Assembly (NCBI RefSeq): GCF_042610495.1
Contig: NZ_JBHGAP010000001.1
Coordinates: 1,364,001-1,428,000, forward strand
From: RU20A sp042610495
GTDB taxonomy: Bacteria; Pseudomonadota; Alphaproteobacteria; Rhizobiales; Rhizobiaceae
Direction of reading: 5' to 3'
DNA length: 64,000 bases
A program made the position numbers and the translations under genes. Shown here piece after piece: positions 1 to 9,072 of the stretch. Numbering within the stretch: the stretch's first letter is position 1; the number at the start of each line of letters is the position of its first letter. The notes beneath the pieces are model-generated. The model was not told where the DNA came from and did not search any database. It saw only the letters and a list, made by a program, of their open reading frames with translations.

Positions 1-56
1 GACTGCACACCGTCGGACAGCGCCCGGTGGCGGAAATCGGCGGCGGAAAAGGACAT
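1..56 (-). CDS. N-terminus of a probable CoA pyrophosphatase (NUDIX), cut by window edge
   Basis: An ATG on the minus strand at 56 opens a frame that runs off the left edge; the 18 visible residues begin MSFSAADFRHRAL. It starts five bases after the stop of the DUF1285 gene, so the two look co-transcribed. In rhizobia DUF1285 genes are commonly followed by a NUDIX CoA pyrophosphatase (hydrolyses CoA to phosphopantetheine and 3',5'-ADP), and the visible residues fit that N-terminus. The assignment rests mainly on gene order because the NUDIX box lies outside the window. Confidence 0.4.
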   Translation of the reverse strand, partial: MSFSAADFRHRALSDGVQ

Positions 57-61
57 GGCAC

Positions 62-721
62 TCATTGCGACAGGCGATCGAGCTCGCCGGCCGGCATGAC
101 CGGAAAGACGACGCCGCCCGAGCGCAGGCAGAACATCTCGACGCCCTCGACCTCCAGCCGCTCGCCGAGCGCAACGAGATCGTACATGACGGCGCGCGAC
201 ACCAGCGCTTCCAGCCGGCCGCGCACATGCAGGTAGGGCTTCAATTCGCCGTCAAGGCCGCCCGTCTCGAAGCGCAGCGTATGTTCGGAGCCGGCGGTCA
301 CCACGTCGCCCACATTGGTGCGGAAGGTCAGCACCTGTCCGGCGCCCTCGCCCTCGACGCTCATCTCGACGGCGAGAAAGGGCGCATCTACCACCCGGAT
401 GCCGACTTTCTCGACAGGGGTCACCAGATAGGTCCGGCCGTCCTCATCCTTGCGCAGCACCGTCGAAAACAGCCGCACCAGGGGCTGCCGCCCGATCGGC
501 GTGCCCAGGTAGAACCAGGTGCCATCGGCGCGGATCTCCATATCGATATCGCCACAGAAGGGCGGGTTCCAGCGCTCCACGGGCGGCAGGCCGCGCCCCT
601 CGCCACCGGCGTCGCCCTGCGCCCGCGCAATCAGCGCCGCGAGCCCGGACGCGTCCGCGCTGCCGGCAATGCCCGTCGCCGCGCCGCTGGAGGGCGATGT
701 CGTTGTGTCTGCCTCTGCCAT
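62..721 (-). CDS. DUF1285 family protein
   Basis: A 219-residue soluble protein of unknown function. After a low-complexity Ser/Ala/Gly-rich N-terminus it carries the family's conserved block around residues 45-80 (NPPFCGDIDMEI, then the TWFYLGTPIGR motif) followed by beta-rich sequence. The start at 721 (MAEADTT) is preferred over an upstream in-frame ATG at 790, because the extension lacks family similarity and would lie in the divergent promoter region. It is first in a minus-strand unit with the NUDIX gene and is divergent from the MoxR operon. No catalytic residue can be named. Confidence 0.8.
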   Translation of the reverse strand: MAEADTTTSPSSGAATGIAGSADASGLAALIARAQGDAGGEGRGLPPVERWNPPFCGDIDMEIRADGTWFYLGTPIGRQPLVRLFSTVLRKDEDGRTYLVTPVEKVGIRVVDAPFLAVEMSVEGEGAGQVLTFRTNVGDVVTAGSEHTLRFETGGLDGELKPYLHVRGRLEALVSRAVMYDLVALGERLEVEGVEMFCLRSGGVVFPVMPAGELDRLSQ

Positions 722-921
722 CGTTCCGTCCCGTTTGGTCCTATTCTTGCACGTCGATGACGACATTGCGTGGATGACACGCTCCGTCACGAGATAGTGC
801 GGTCCGGCCGGCTTGTCAGCCGAGACCCCGCGCTTAAATTGAATTTATCCGCCGTAACCGGCAGCGCATCGATTCGGGCGCGGCCAGACCGGCACCTTGG
901 ACACATCGAGGGAGATGCGCG

Positions 922-1935
922 ATGAGCATGATGAAGACCGCCGACACCGCCCTCGACGAAAAGACGATCATCGCCGCCGCCGAAAGCGCGCTGGAAGAGA
1001 TCGCCGCCATTCGCGCCGAAGTGGGCAAGGTCATCTTCGGCCAGGAAAGCGTTGTCGAGCAGGTGCTTCTGGCCGTGCTCTCCGGCGGCCATGCGCTGCT
1101 GGTCGGCGTGCCCGGCCTGGCCAAGACCAAGCTGGTGACGACGCTCGGTGCGGTTCTGGGCCTGAATTCCAGCCGCATCCAGTTCACGCCCGACCTGATG
1201 CCCTCCGACATTCTCGGCGCCGAGGTGATGGACCAGGACGACAGTGGCCGCCGCTCCTTCCGCTTCGTGCCCGGCCCGATCTTCACCCAGCTCCTGATGG
1301 CCGATGAAATCAACCGCGCCAGCCCGCGCACCCAGTCGGCTCTCCTGCAGGCCATGCAGGAATATCATGTGACCGTCGCCGGCCAGCGCAACGACCTGCC
1401 GCAGCCCTTTCACGTGCTCGCGACCCAGAACCCGCTGGAACAGGAAGGCACCTATCCCCTGCCCGAAGCGCAGCTCGACCGCTTCCTGCTGGAAGTGGAC
1501 GTTCACTACCCCGAATACGAGGCCGAGCGTCGCATCCTGCTTGAAACCACAGGCGTCGGCGAAGCCGGTGCCCGCGCGGTGATCGACGCCCAGCGCCTTT
1601 CGGCCATCCAGCAGCTGGTGCGCCAGATGCCGGTGCCGGATACCGTGGTCGACATGATCCTGAAGCTCGTGCGCTCCGCCCGCCCCGGCAACGGCCACAG
1701 CCTGACCGACAAGACAGTGGCCTGGGGCCCCGGCCCGCGTGCTGGCCAGGCACTCATGTTGTGCGCACGCGCCCGCGCGCTCTATGACGGGCGTCTGGCG
1801 CCCTCGATCGATGACGTCTTCGCGCTGGCCGAACCCGTGCTGCAGCACCGCATGGCGCTGAATTTCTCGGCCCGCGCCGAAGGGATGGGCGTGCGCGATG
1901 TGATCGCCACGCTGGTCAAGGACGCTCGCGGCTGA
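922..1935 (+). CDS. MoxR family AAA+ ATPase
   Basis: 337 residues. Walker A is G-V-P-G-L-A-K-T at residues 62-69, and Walker B is LLMADEINRA near residue 130, followed by the sensor region ATQNPLEQEGTYPLPEAQLDRF, which is diagnostic of MoxR/RavA-type AAA_3 ATPases. These proteins act as chaperone-like ATPases that mature or assemble partner proteins, often ones with von Willebrand factor A domains. It is the first gene of a four-gene unit with DUF58 (2055), BatA/DUF4159 (2972) and a GATase-like membrane protein (5807), the arrangement seen with MoxR proteins elsewhere. The start has a purine-rich stretch (GAGGGAGATG) upstream. Substrate unknown. Confidence 0.92.
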   Translation: MSMMKTADTALDEKTIIAAAESALEEIAAIRAEVGKVIFGQESVVEQVLLAVLSGGHALLVGVPGLAKTKLVTTLGAVLGLNSSRIQFTPDLMPSDILGAEVMDQDDSGRRSFRFVPGPIFTQLLMADEINRASPRTQSALLQAMQEYHVTVAGQRNDLPQPFHVLATQNPLEQEGTYPLPEAQLDRFLLEVDVHYPEYEAERRILLETTGVGEAGARAVIDAQRLSAIQQLVRQMPVPDTVVDMILKLVRSARPGNGHSLTDKTVAWGPGPRAGQALMLCARARALYDGRLAPSIDDVFALAEPVLQHRMALNFSARAEGMGVRDVIATLVKDARG

Positions 1936-2054
1936 GGCCGCCGGCCGTTCGCGGGGCGCATGAAGCGGTCCGCGGCCGGCATTGCTTCGTAAAGACAGCG
2001 GCGCCAAGTGGTGCGACCGGCTGGCTCAGCGCTGAAGGAGCGCCTGAACACCGC

Positions 2055-2975
2055 ATGGCATCCATCGGACAGATCGTCGAACGCACACCATCCGGAGAAG
2101 TTCTGGCCCGCGCCCAGATGCGCGCCCGGCTCATCCCGGATTGCCTCGTCGAGGCCCGCCGCGTCGCCAATACGGTCATTGCCGGCTGGCACGGACGGCG
2201 CAAGCGCGGCATCGGCGAGAATTTCTGGCAGTTCCGCCCTTATAGCGTCGGCGAAAGTCTGTCGCGCATCGACTGGCGCCGTTCGGCTCGCGACGACCAT
2301 ACCTATGTGCGCGACCGCGAATGGGAGGCGGCGCACACGATCTGGCTCTGGGCCGATCTCTCGCCGTCCATGATGTTCAAGTCGACCCTCGGCACCGTCT
2401 CCAAGGAAAGTCGCGCGCTGGTGCTGATGCTGGCGCTGGCCGAAATCCTCGCCCGCTCCGGCGAGCGCATCGGCTGCCCCGGCGTCATGGAGCCGGTCTC
2501 GGCCCGCAATGCGGCCGAGCGTCTGGCGGCGGCGCTGACCCACCGCCCGCCGAGCGCCGGCCTGCCGGACACGGGCATGATCCGCGGCGCGAGCGACCTC
2601 GTGCTCATCGGCGACTTCCTCGACCCCTCCGATGCGATCATGACGCGGCTGACGCCGCTCTCGCGGCGCGGCATGCGCGGCCATGTGGTGGAGATCGCCG
2701 ATCCCGCCGAAGAGGTCTTCCCCTATGCCGGCCGCACCGAATTCACCGATCCGGAGACGGGCGAGAAGCTGACGGCCGGCCGCGCCGAGATCGTGGCGGA
2801 GGATTACCGCCGCGCCTATCTCGGCCGTCGCGAGGCCCTCGGCGCCAGCCTTCGCCATCTCGGCTGGAGCTTCACGCCGCACCGCACCGATCACCTCGCC
2901 TCCGAAGCGCTGGTGGCCGTGCACATGTATCTTTCCGGCGCGCCAGGCCGCGCCAACCATGGAGGACAGCTGTGA
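2055..2975 (+). CDS. DUF58 domain-containing protein
   Basis: 306 residues, soluble. Contains the DUF58 signature around residues 50-85: KRGIGENFWQFRPYS followed by SRIDWRRSARDD. In MoxR operons DUF58 proteins have a degenerate von Willebrand A-like fold and are taken as the partner or substrate of the ATPase encoded next door. The last codons overlap the GTG start of the next gene (GTGA, 2972-2975), so translation is likely coupled. No transmembrane helix is evident, unlike many DUF58 proteins, so membrane attachment would come from the two downstream products. Confidence 0.88.
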   Translation: MASIGQIVERTPSGEVLARAQMRARLIPDCLVEARRVANTVIAGWHGRRKRGIGENFWQFRPYSVGESLSRIDWRRSARDDHTYVRDREWEAAHTIWLWADLSPSMMFKSTLGTVSKESRALVLMLALAEILARSGERIGCPGVMEPVSARNAAERLAAALTHRPPSAGLPDTGMIRGASDLVLIGDFLDPSDAIMTRLTPLSRRGMRGHVVEIADPAEEVFPYAGRTEFTDPETGEKLTAGRAEIVAEDYRRAYLGRREALGASLRHLGWSFTPHRTDHLASEALVAVHMYLSGAPGRANHGGQL

Positions 2976-5797
2976 GCGGCCTGCCCTTCCTCTTCACCAA
3001 TCCCGCGCTGCTGGCGGCGCTCGTCGCGCTGCCGGCCATCTGGTGGCTGCTGCGCATGACGCCGCCGCGCCCGCAGGCGGAGGTCTTCCCGCCGCTGCGC
3101 ATCCTCGCCCGCGTGTTGAAGCGCGAGGAAACGCCATCGAAAAGCCCGTGGTGGCTGACGCTGCTGCGCATGCTGATGGCGGCGCTCGTCATCCTCGCCA
3201 TCGCCGATCCCGTCATGAACCCGCGCGTGAACACGCTGTCGACCGGGGGGCCGCTGGTGCTGGTCGTCGATAACGGCTGGGCGAGCGCGGAAGACTGGGA
3301 ACGCCGCGTGGAAACCTCCGGCAGCCTGATCGACGATGCCGCCAGCCGCGATCTGCCGGTCTCGATCGCCTTTACCGCCGACCGCGACCACAATGCCGCC
3401 CCGGAAAGCGCGGAGGAAGCGCGCCGCCGCCTCGCCGCCGCGCGGCCACAGCCCCTGCCGACAGACCATCCGGCCACGATCGCCGCCATCCGCACCGCGC
3501 TTGCCGGCACGCGCCCCGGCACGATTGCCTTCGTCAGCGATGGCATGGAGGGTGCCGGTACGCCGGTGATGGCCGAGCTCGCATCCCTTCAGCCCGCCGA
3601 CCTGCGCGTCATCGGCACCGAAGCCGGCAGGCCGGTGGCCCTGTCAGCCGCCGCCAACGAGGCGAACGGCCTTGCCGTCACGGCCACGCGCCTTGCCACG
3701 GCCGAGGCCGAAAGCCTCGGCGTGACCGCCTATGACACGCGCGGCCGCGCCATCGGCGAGGGCCGGCTGGATTTTGCGCCCGGCGAAGGTGTCGCCCGCT
3801 CCACCGTCACCGCGCCCTTCGAACTGCGCAACGATTTCGCCCGCCTCGGCATCAATGGCAACGCCAATGCCGGCGCCACCTATCTGCTGGATGACGGCTT
3901 CCGCCGCCGCCGCGTCGCGCTCTTAAGCGGCGAGGCCCGCGACATGGCGCAGCCGCTGCTCTCGCCGCTCTACTACATCAACCGCGCGCTTGCGCCTTTT
4001 GCCGATCTTGTCGCGCCGGAAGAGCCCGACCTCGCCAAGGCTGTTCCCGCACTTCTGGAACAGAAACCCTCCGTGCTGATCATGGCCGATATCGGCCGCC
4101 TGCCGGAGGAGGTCTATGGGCCGCTCGAAAGCTGGATCGACAATGGCGGCACGCTGATCCGCTTCGCCGGGCCGCGTCTTGCCGCTGCCCCGGCCGAAGA
4201 CCCGCTGGTGCCCGTCATCCTCCGGCAGGGCGAACGAGCCCTTGGCGGTGCGCTCTCCTGGGCGGAGCCGCAGCCGCTCGCCGATTATCCCGCCAACAGC
4301 CCCTTCGCCGGCATGCCGAAGCCGACCGATATTCTGGTGAAGCGTCAGGTTCTGGCCCAGCCGACGGCAGACCTCGCCGATCGCACCTGGGCGAGCCTTG
4401 CCGACGGCACGCCGCTGGTTACGACCCGGGTCCAAGGTCAGGGCCGCATCGTGCTTTTCCATGTTTCGGCCGAGGCGACCTGGTCGAACCTGCCGATCTC
4501 GGGCAGCTTCGTCGAAATGCTCCGCCGCACCGTGCAACTGGCCCGCGGCGGCCGTGTCGCGGCCGGAAATGGGGAAGCCGCGCGCACGCTGCCGCCCTAC
4601 CGTCTGCTGAACGCCGATGGCGTTCTGACCGGCGAGACCGGTGGCGCCCGTCCTCTGGAAATCGCTGCCGGCGCCACACCGAAGGCGACGCCTGACAATC
4701 CGCCGGGCCTCTATGGCTCGGAGGATGGCTTCACGGCGCTGAACCTGATGGAGCGCGACGCCGTGCTGAAGCCGCTGACGCTGACGGGCCTTCCAATCCC
4801 CTATGCCACCGCACCGCTCGCAGGCGCCGAGACCTGGTCGCTGAAACCCTGGCTGCTGACGGCAGCCATGCTTCTCCTGATCCTCGACGGCATCATCGTG
4901 CTCGTCATGGGCGGCGCCTTCGCCCGCCTGCGCGCCGTCACGCGTCCCGCCGCCCGCGCCGCGACGATCCTCGCAGTCGCCATGCTCGGCGCTGGCCTGC
5001 TCGCCGCCCCGGGCATCGGCCTCGCCGATGACACGAAGCCCGGCGACGACGAGATCCTGAAACGGCTCGACACCACCCATCTCGCCTACGTCGTCACGGG
5101 CGAAGCGGAGGTGGACCGCATCTCCGAACGCGGCCTCGAAGGCCTCACCCAGTTTCTCACCTATCGCACGACGCTGGAGCCCGGCACGCCGATGGGCGTG
5201 GATATCTCCAAGGACGAACTGTCCTTCTACCCGATCATCTACTGGCCGGTTTCGGCAAGCGCACCGATGCCGAGTGCGCAGGCCGTCAGCCGCATCGACG
5301 CCTATATGCGCGCCGGCGGCACCGTGCTCTTCGACACGCGCGACCAGATCTCCGCACTCGGCAATTCCGGCGGCGACAGCCCGAACACTGAGCGCCTGCA
5401 GCAGATCCTCGGCAATCTCGATATTCCGCCGCTGGAGCCGGTGCCGACCGATCACGTGCTGACCAAGTCATTCTATCTGCTGACAAGTTTTCCCGGCCGC
5501 TATTCCGGCAGTCCGCTCTGGATCGAATCCCAGCTCGACAAGCAGGATGGCGCGGCCGACCGCCCCGCCCGCTCGGCCGATGGCGTCAGCCCGATCATGA
5601 TCACGGGCAATGACCTCGCCGGCGCCTGGGCGATCGACGAGGCCGGCAATCCGCTGCTGCCGACCGTTCCGGCCGATGAGAACCAGCGCGAATATGCCTA
5701 CCGCGCCGGGGTCAACATCATGATGTACATGCTCACCGGCAACTACAAGGCCGACCAGGTGCACATTCCCGCCCTGCTCGAACGCCTCGGCCAGTAA
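2972..5797 (+). CDS. BatA-like N-terminal domain / DUF4159 membrane protein
   Basis: 941 residues, starting at a GTG that overlaps the DUF58 stop codon. The N-terminus (about 1-85) is a BatA-type double membrane anchor (LLAALVALPAIWWLL, a cytosolic Arg/Pro loop, then MLMAALVILAIAD). A long von Willebrand A-like region follows, then two membrane segments at roughly 627-650 and 663-687, then a DUF4159 domain (about 704-940, starting LAYVVTGEAEVDRI). DUF4159 has a Rossmann-like or GATase-like fold of unknown function. Such BatA/DUF4159 fusions are typical of Rhizobiales MoxR operons. The open frame extends upstream into DUF58, but that part is another frame of the preceding gene. Confidence 0.85.
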   Translation: MSGLPFLFTNPALLAALVALPAIWWLLRMTPPRPQAEVFPPLRILARVLKREETPSKSPWWLTLLRMLMAALVILAIADPVMNPRVNTLSTGGPLVLVVDNGWASAEDWERRVETSGSLIDDAASRDLPVSIAFTADRDHNAAPESAEEARRRLAAARPQPLPTDHPATIAAIRTALAGTRPGTIAFVSDGMEGAGTPVMAELASLQPADLRVIGTEAGRPVALSAAANEANGLAVTATRLATAEAESLGVTAYDTRGRAIGEGRLDFAPGEGVARSTVTAPFELRNDFARLGINGNANAGATYLLDDGFRRRRVALLSGEARDMAQPLLSPLYYINRALAPFADLVAPEEPDLAKAVPALLEQKPSVLIMADIGRLPEEVYGPLESWIDNGGTLIRFAGPRLAAAPAEDPLVPVILRQGERALGGALSWAEPQPLADYPANSPFAGMPKPTDILVKRQVLAQPTADLADRTWASLADGTPLVTTRVQGQGRIVLFHVSAEATWSNLPISGSFVEMLRRTVQLARGGRVAAGNGEAARTLPPYRLLNADGVLTGETGGARPLEIAAGATPKATPDNPPGLYGSEDGFTALNLMERDAVLKPLTLTGLPIPYATAPLAGAETWSLKPWLLTAAMLLLILDGIIVLVMGGAFARLRAVTRPAARAATILAVAMLGAGLLAAPGIGLADDTKPGDDEILKRLDTTHLAYVVTGEAEVDRISERGLEGLTQFLTYRTTLEPGTPMGVDISKDELSFYPIIYWPVSASAPMPSAQAVSRIDAYMRAGGTVLFDTRDQISALGNSGGDSPNTERLQQILGNLDIPPLEPVPTDHVLTKSFYLLTSFPGRYSGSPLWIESQLDKQDGAADRPARSADGVSPIMITGNDLAGAWAIDEAGNPLLPTVPADENQREYAYRAGVNIMMYMLTGNYKADQVHIPALLERLGQ

Positions 5798-5806
5798 GGA
5801 ACCGGC

Positions 5807-7873
5807 ATGACCATCGATCTCTCGCCCCTCATCCCGCTTCCCGCACTTGTTGTCCTCATCGTCGCGGCCGCCGTTCTTTCGGTGCTCGGCCTGTGGCGCG
5901 GGGTGCGCGGTGTCTGGCTGCGCACGCTCGCCGGCATCCTGCTGATCCTCGCACTCGCCAATCCCGTCATCCGGCAGGAAGAGCGCGAACCGCTCTCCAC
6001 CGTCGTCGCCGTGGTGGTGGATCGCAGCCAGAGCCAGGACTACGGCACCCGGAAGGCCGAGACGGATCAGGCACTTGCCCAGTTGCGCGAACGCCTCGCC
6101 GCCTTCCCGCGCATCGAGGCGCGCATCGTGGAAGCCCGCGACGACGGCGAGTCCGAGGCACCCTCCACCCGCCTCTTCGAAAGCCTGCGCACGGCGCTTG
6201 CCGATGTGCCGCCGTCCCGCGTCGGCGGCGCCATCTTCATCACCGATGGCCGCATCCACGATGTGCCCGACGTCAACCAGCCACTCGGCTTCAACGCGCC
6301 CGTCCATGCGCTGATCACCGGCCGCGCCAACGAGTTCGACCGCCGCATCGAAGTGGTGCGCGGCCCGCGCTTCGGCATCGTCGGCGAGGACCAGACCGTC
6401 ACCTTCAAGGTGGTGGATGACGGCCCCTCGCCCGGCGGCGAGGCCGAGGTGACGATCCGCCTGAACGGCAACGAGATTGCCCGTCAGGGCGCGACCGCCG
6501 GCACCGAGATCCCCTTCACCTTCAAGGTGCCGCGCGGCGGCAACAACATCCTCGAATTCGCGGTGTCGCCGCTTGCCGGCGAAGTCACCGAGGCCAACAA
6601 CCGCGCCATCCATCTGATCGACGGCATCCGGGAAAACCTGCGCGTGCTGCTGGTCTCCGGCGAACCGCATGCCGGCGAGCGCGCCTGGCGTAACCTGCTG
6701 AAGTCGGATGCGTCCGTCGACCTCGTCCACTTCACCATCCTGCGGCCACCGGAAAAGCAGGACGGGACGCCGATCAACGAGCTGTCGCTGATCGCCTTTC
6801 CGACCCGCGAGCTCTTCGTGGACAAGATCGATGAGTTCGACCTGATCATCTTCGACCGCTATCAGCATCGCGGCGTGCTGCCGATCCTCTATTACGACAA
6901 CATCGCCCAGTATGTGGAAAAGGGCGGCGCGCTGCTGATCGCCGCCGGCCCGGAACATGCCGGCGAGGATTCCATCGCCATGACGCCGCTGCAGGCCGTC
7001 CTGCCCGCCAACCCGACCGGCAGCATGAACGAGAAGGCCTTCTTCCCGCGCCTGTCTGACGAGGGCAAGAAGCACCCGGTCACGCGCGGGCTCGAAGGTG
7101 CTGCCAGCGAGCCGCCGGCCTGGGGGCGCTGGTTCCGCACCGTGGATGTGGATCGCCCGCAGGGCGAGACCGTCATGCAGGCTGCCGACGGCAAGCCGCT
7201 GCTGGTGCTCAACCGCGTCGGCGAAGGCCGCGTCGCCATGCTTCTGTCGGATCAGGGCTGGCTCTGGGCGCGGGGCTTCGAAGGTGGCGGACCAAGCGCC
7301 TCGCTCTACCGCCGCACCGCTCACTGGCTGATGAAGGAACCGGCGCTGGAGGAAGAGGCCCTGACGGCTCGCGCCCTTGGCCGCTCCATCGAGGTCAGCC
7401 GCCAGACGCTCGGGACCGATCCCGGACCGGCCGAGATCACCCTGCCGTCCGGCGAGCGCCAGTCGCTGACGCTGACGCAGGCCGAGCCCGGCCTGTTCCG
7501 CGCCACGCTGCGGACGAGCGAGACCGGCCTTTTCGAAGTGAAGAACGGCGATCTCTCCACCCTCGTGCATGTCGGCACCGTCGATGCGCCGGAGTTCAAG
7601 GCGACCACATCGACCCCGGACATCATCGCGCCCGTCGTGGAGAAGACCAAGGGCCTGGCGACCCGCATCGCGGAAAATGCCACCGTCAGCGTGCCGCCTG
7701 TCCTGCCGCTATCCGGCGCACTGCGTGTCGCCGATCCGGCGCGCCTGTCGATCCAGATGACCGATGAGACCGTTCTGAAGGGTATTCTGTCGCTGCCGCT
7801 CTTCGCCGGCCTGATCGGCCTCTCGGCCCTCATCCTCGCCTTCTCGGCCATGTGGTATCGCGAAGGGCGCTGA
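5807..7873 (+). CDS. Membrane-anchored glutamine amidotransferase-like protein of the MoxR operon
   Basis: 688 residues. Two N-terminal helices (about residues 6-26 and 37-53), a large extracytoplasmic region and one C-terminal helix (about 660-682, ending MWYREGR). The middle region has a von Willebrand A-like strand (VVAVVVDRSQSQDY) and, from about residue 275, a class-I GATase-like fold with LRVLLVSGEPHAGE and ALLIAAGPEHAGED. The GATase Cys-His-Glu triad is not recognisable, so the domain is probably binding rather than catalytic. It starts nine bases after the DUF4159 stop and ends the operon; a stem-loop spans its stop codon. Confidence 0.82.
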   Translation: MTIDLSPLIPLPALVVLIVAAAVLSVLGLWRGVRGVWLRTLAGILLILALANPVIRQEEREPLSTVVAVVVDRSQSQDYGTRKAETDQALAQLRERLAAFPRIEARIVEARDDGESEAPSTRLFESLRTALADVPPSRVGGAIFITDGRIHDVPDVNQPLGFNAPVHALITGRANEFDRRIEVVRGPRFGIVGEDQTVTFKVVDDGPSPGGEAEVTIRLNGNEIARQGATAGTEIPFTFKVPRGGNNILEFAVSPLAGEVTEANNRAIHLIDGIRENLRVLLVSGEPHAGERAWRNLLKSDASVDLVHFTILRPPEKQDGTPINELSLIAFPTRELFVDKIDEFDLIIFDRYQHRGVLPILYYDNIAQYVEKGGALLIAAGPEHAGEDSIAMTPLQAVLPANPTGSMNEKAFFPRLSDEGKKHPVTRGLEGAASEPPAWGRWFRTVDVDRPQGETVMQAADGKPLLVLNRVGEGRVAMLLSDQGWLWARGFEGGGPSASLYRRTAHWLMKEPALEEEALTARALGRSIEVSRQTLGTDPGPAEITLPSGERQSLTLTQAEPGLFRATLRTSETGLFEVKNGDLSTLVHVGTVDAPEFKATTSTPDIIAPVVEKTKGLATRIAENATVSVPPVLPLSGALRVADPARLSIQMTDETVLKGILSLPLFAGLIGLSALILAFSAMWYREGR

Positions 7874-7880
7874 GCCCTTC
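7862..7880 (+). terminator. Stem-loop straddling the stop codon of the MoxR operon
   Basis: A perfect 7-bp inverted repeat (GAAGGGC / GCCCTTC) with a 5-base loop that contains the TGA stop of the last operon gene. No T-run follows in either direction, so it is at best a weak terminator or an mRNA 3'-end structure between the convergent genes ending at 7873 and 7912. Confidence 0.4.
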
Positions 7881-7911
7881 CGATCTCCGACAGGTCTGGC
7901 CGGAATGGCCT

Positions 7912-8772
7912 TCAGCGACCGATGAAGCGTTCGATGGCGTCGAGGTACTGGCGCGGGTTCTGGTAGAGCGCCCCGTGGCTGACATTGGAAAGCACCACGA
8001 GCTTCGCGCCTGGAATGGTATCGGCCATGTAGCGTGAGTGGGATGGCTTGATGAACTCGTCGTGGTCGCCGACCACGATTTCCGTCGGCACGCGGATCGA
8101 CCGCAGTTCCGCTGTGGTATAGTTAGGTTCCGTCGCCCACATGGTCTCGATGGCCTGCTGCAGCGGCGGCATTTCATCGCTCGCCGTCTGCCCGTCTCCC
8201 GTTGCCGCGCTGGCTTTCACATCGTTGACCGCCGAAGCGATCGTTTCTGGAAAGAGGCCCGAGGGGCTGACATTCGCGGCCTGGGCAAAAAGCTTGGTCA
8301 GCCGTTCCGGATGGTGGATGGCCATGTCGATGCCGATGATGCCACCATCGCTGAACCCGACCAGCGCCACCTTGTCGATCTTGAGATAGTCAAGCAGCGC
8401 GACATAATCCTCGGCCATGAGATGGTAGGTAAAAGGGATGTTGGTGCGGGTGGAGCGCCCCTGCCCGCGGCTGTCGGCCACGATGACCTCATGGTTCCTG
8501 GCAAGTTCCGGAACCTCGGAACCCCAGACATCGCTGCTGCCCATCCCGCCATGCACGAGCAGGATGGGCGTGCCATGACCCTTGCCATAGATGCCGTAAT
8601 ACATCTGGATGCCACGGATGGGTGCGAAACCGCTCACCTCCGGCGCAGGCATGGGCTGAGGCCCCCTGACCGCGCGCCACGGCGCTTCCATTCCGCCATC
8701 GACGGACGTCTGGCCGCTGGCCGGGATCAGCAGAATGAGAAGTGTTGCTGCGAGCCTGTGTGCGAATGCCAT
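7912..8772 (-). CDS. Exported alpha/beta hydrolase
   Basis: 286 residues with a plausible N-terminal signal peptide (hydrophobic stretch at about residues 9-20). The alpha/beta hydrolase core begins near residue 55 with the oxyanion motif HGGMGSS (74-80). The nucleophile elbow is G-F-S-D-G, giving Ser141; acid Asp236 (or Asp238) in VGDHDE and His266 in SNVSHGA complete the triad. Substrate cannot be deduced; closest in style to haloperoxidase-like or epoxide-hydrolase-like esterases. It stands alone, convergent with the MoxR operon, and its 5' side is an AT-richer intergenic region. Confidence 0.85.
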   Translation of the reverse strand: MAFAHRLAATLLILLIPASGQTSVDGGMEAPWRAVRGPQPMPAPEVSGFAPIRGIQMYYGIYGKGHGTPILLVHGGMGSSDVWGSEVPELARNHEVIVADSRGQGRSTRTNIPFTYHLMAEDYVALLDYLKIDKVALVGFSDGGIIGIDMAIHHPERLTKLFAQAANVSPSGLFPETIASAVNDVKASAATGDGQTASDEMPPLQQAIETMWATEPNYTTAELRSIRVPTEIVVGDHDEFIKPSHSRYMADTIPGAKLVVLSNVSHGALYQNPRQYLDAIERFIGR

Positions 8773-9072
8773 GGGTGTGCCCTCGCAATCTCAATGTTTT
8801 AACGGGAAATAGTCCGTCGACACAAAAATCCGCCGCCACCGCGGGCGACTGAAAGGGATAAAGCTTTCGTCTTCTTCTGCGGGTCATTATCCCGCGAAAA
8901 AGGACCGTTTTCACGGCCAGAATTGATTAACAAATATATAAAACACGCGAAATTAACGCCTGTCGACTCGAAATGTTCCGATTCGCAAAGGCCGTGGCGA
9001 TTTCGCAGAGTGAAGGTTAACGCAGGCGATTTCGTACAGGAACCGCCCGCCTCGCATGAGCCCGGAAGCGGC
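8773..9072. other. Intergenic region, AT-richer, no gene seen
   Basis: 300 bases between the start of the hydrolase and the end of the GNAT gene, both on the minus strand. It holds a 5-bp GC stem with a 7-base loop at 8879-8895 (GCGGG / CCCGC), not followed by a T-run on either strand, and an AT-rich patch at 8924-8955. Probably promoter DNA for the hydrolase. No convincing ORF or RNA gene. Confidence 0.5.

Noticed and set aside
5468..7570. A 700-codon antisense open frame across the MoxR operon
   Set aside because: No recognisable domain; the plus-strand genes have BatA/DUF4159 and membrane features and tight operon spacing.
8879..8895. GC hairpin as a terminator
   Set aside because: Only a 5-bp stem, and the nearby A/T run is on the wrong side for either flanking minus-strand gene.
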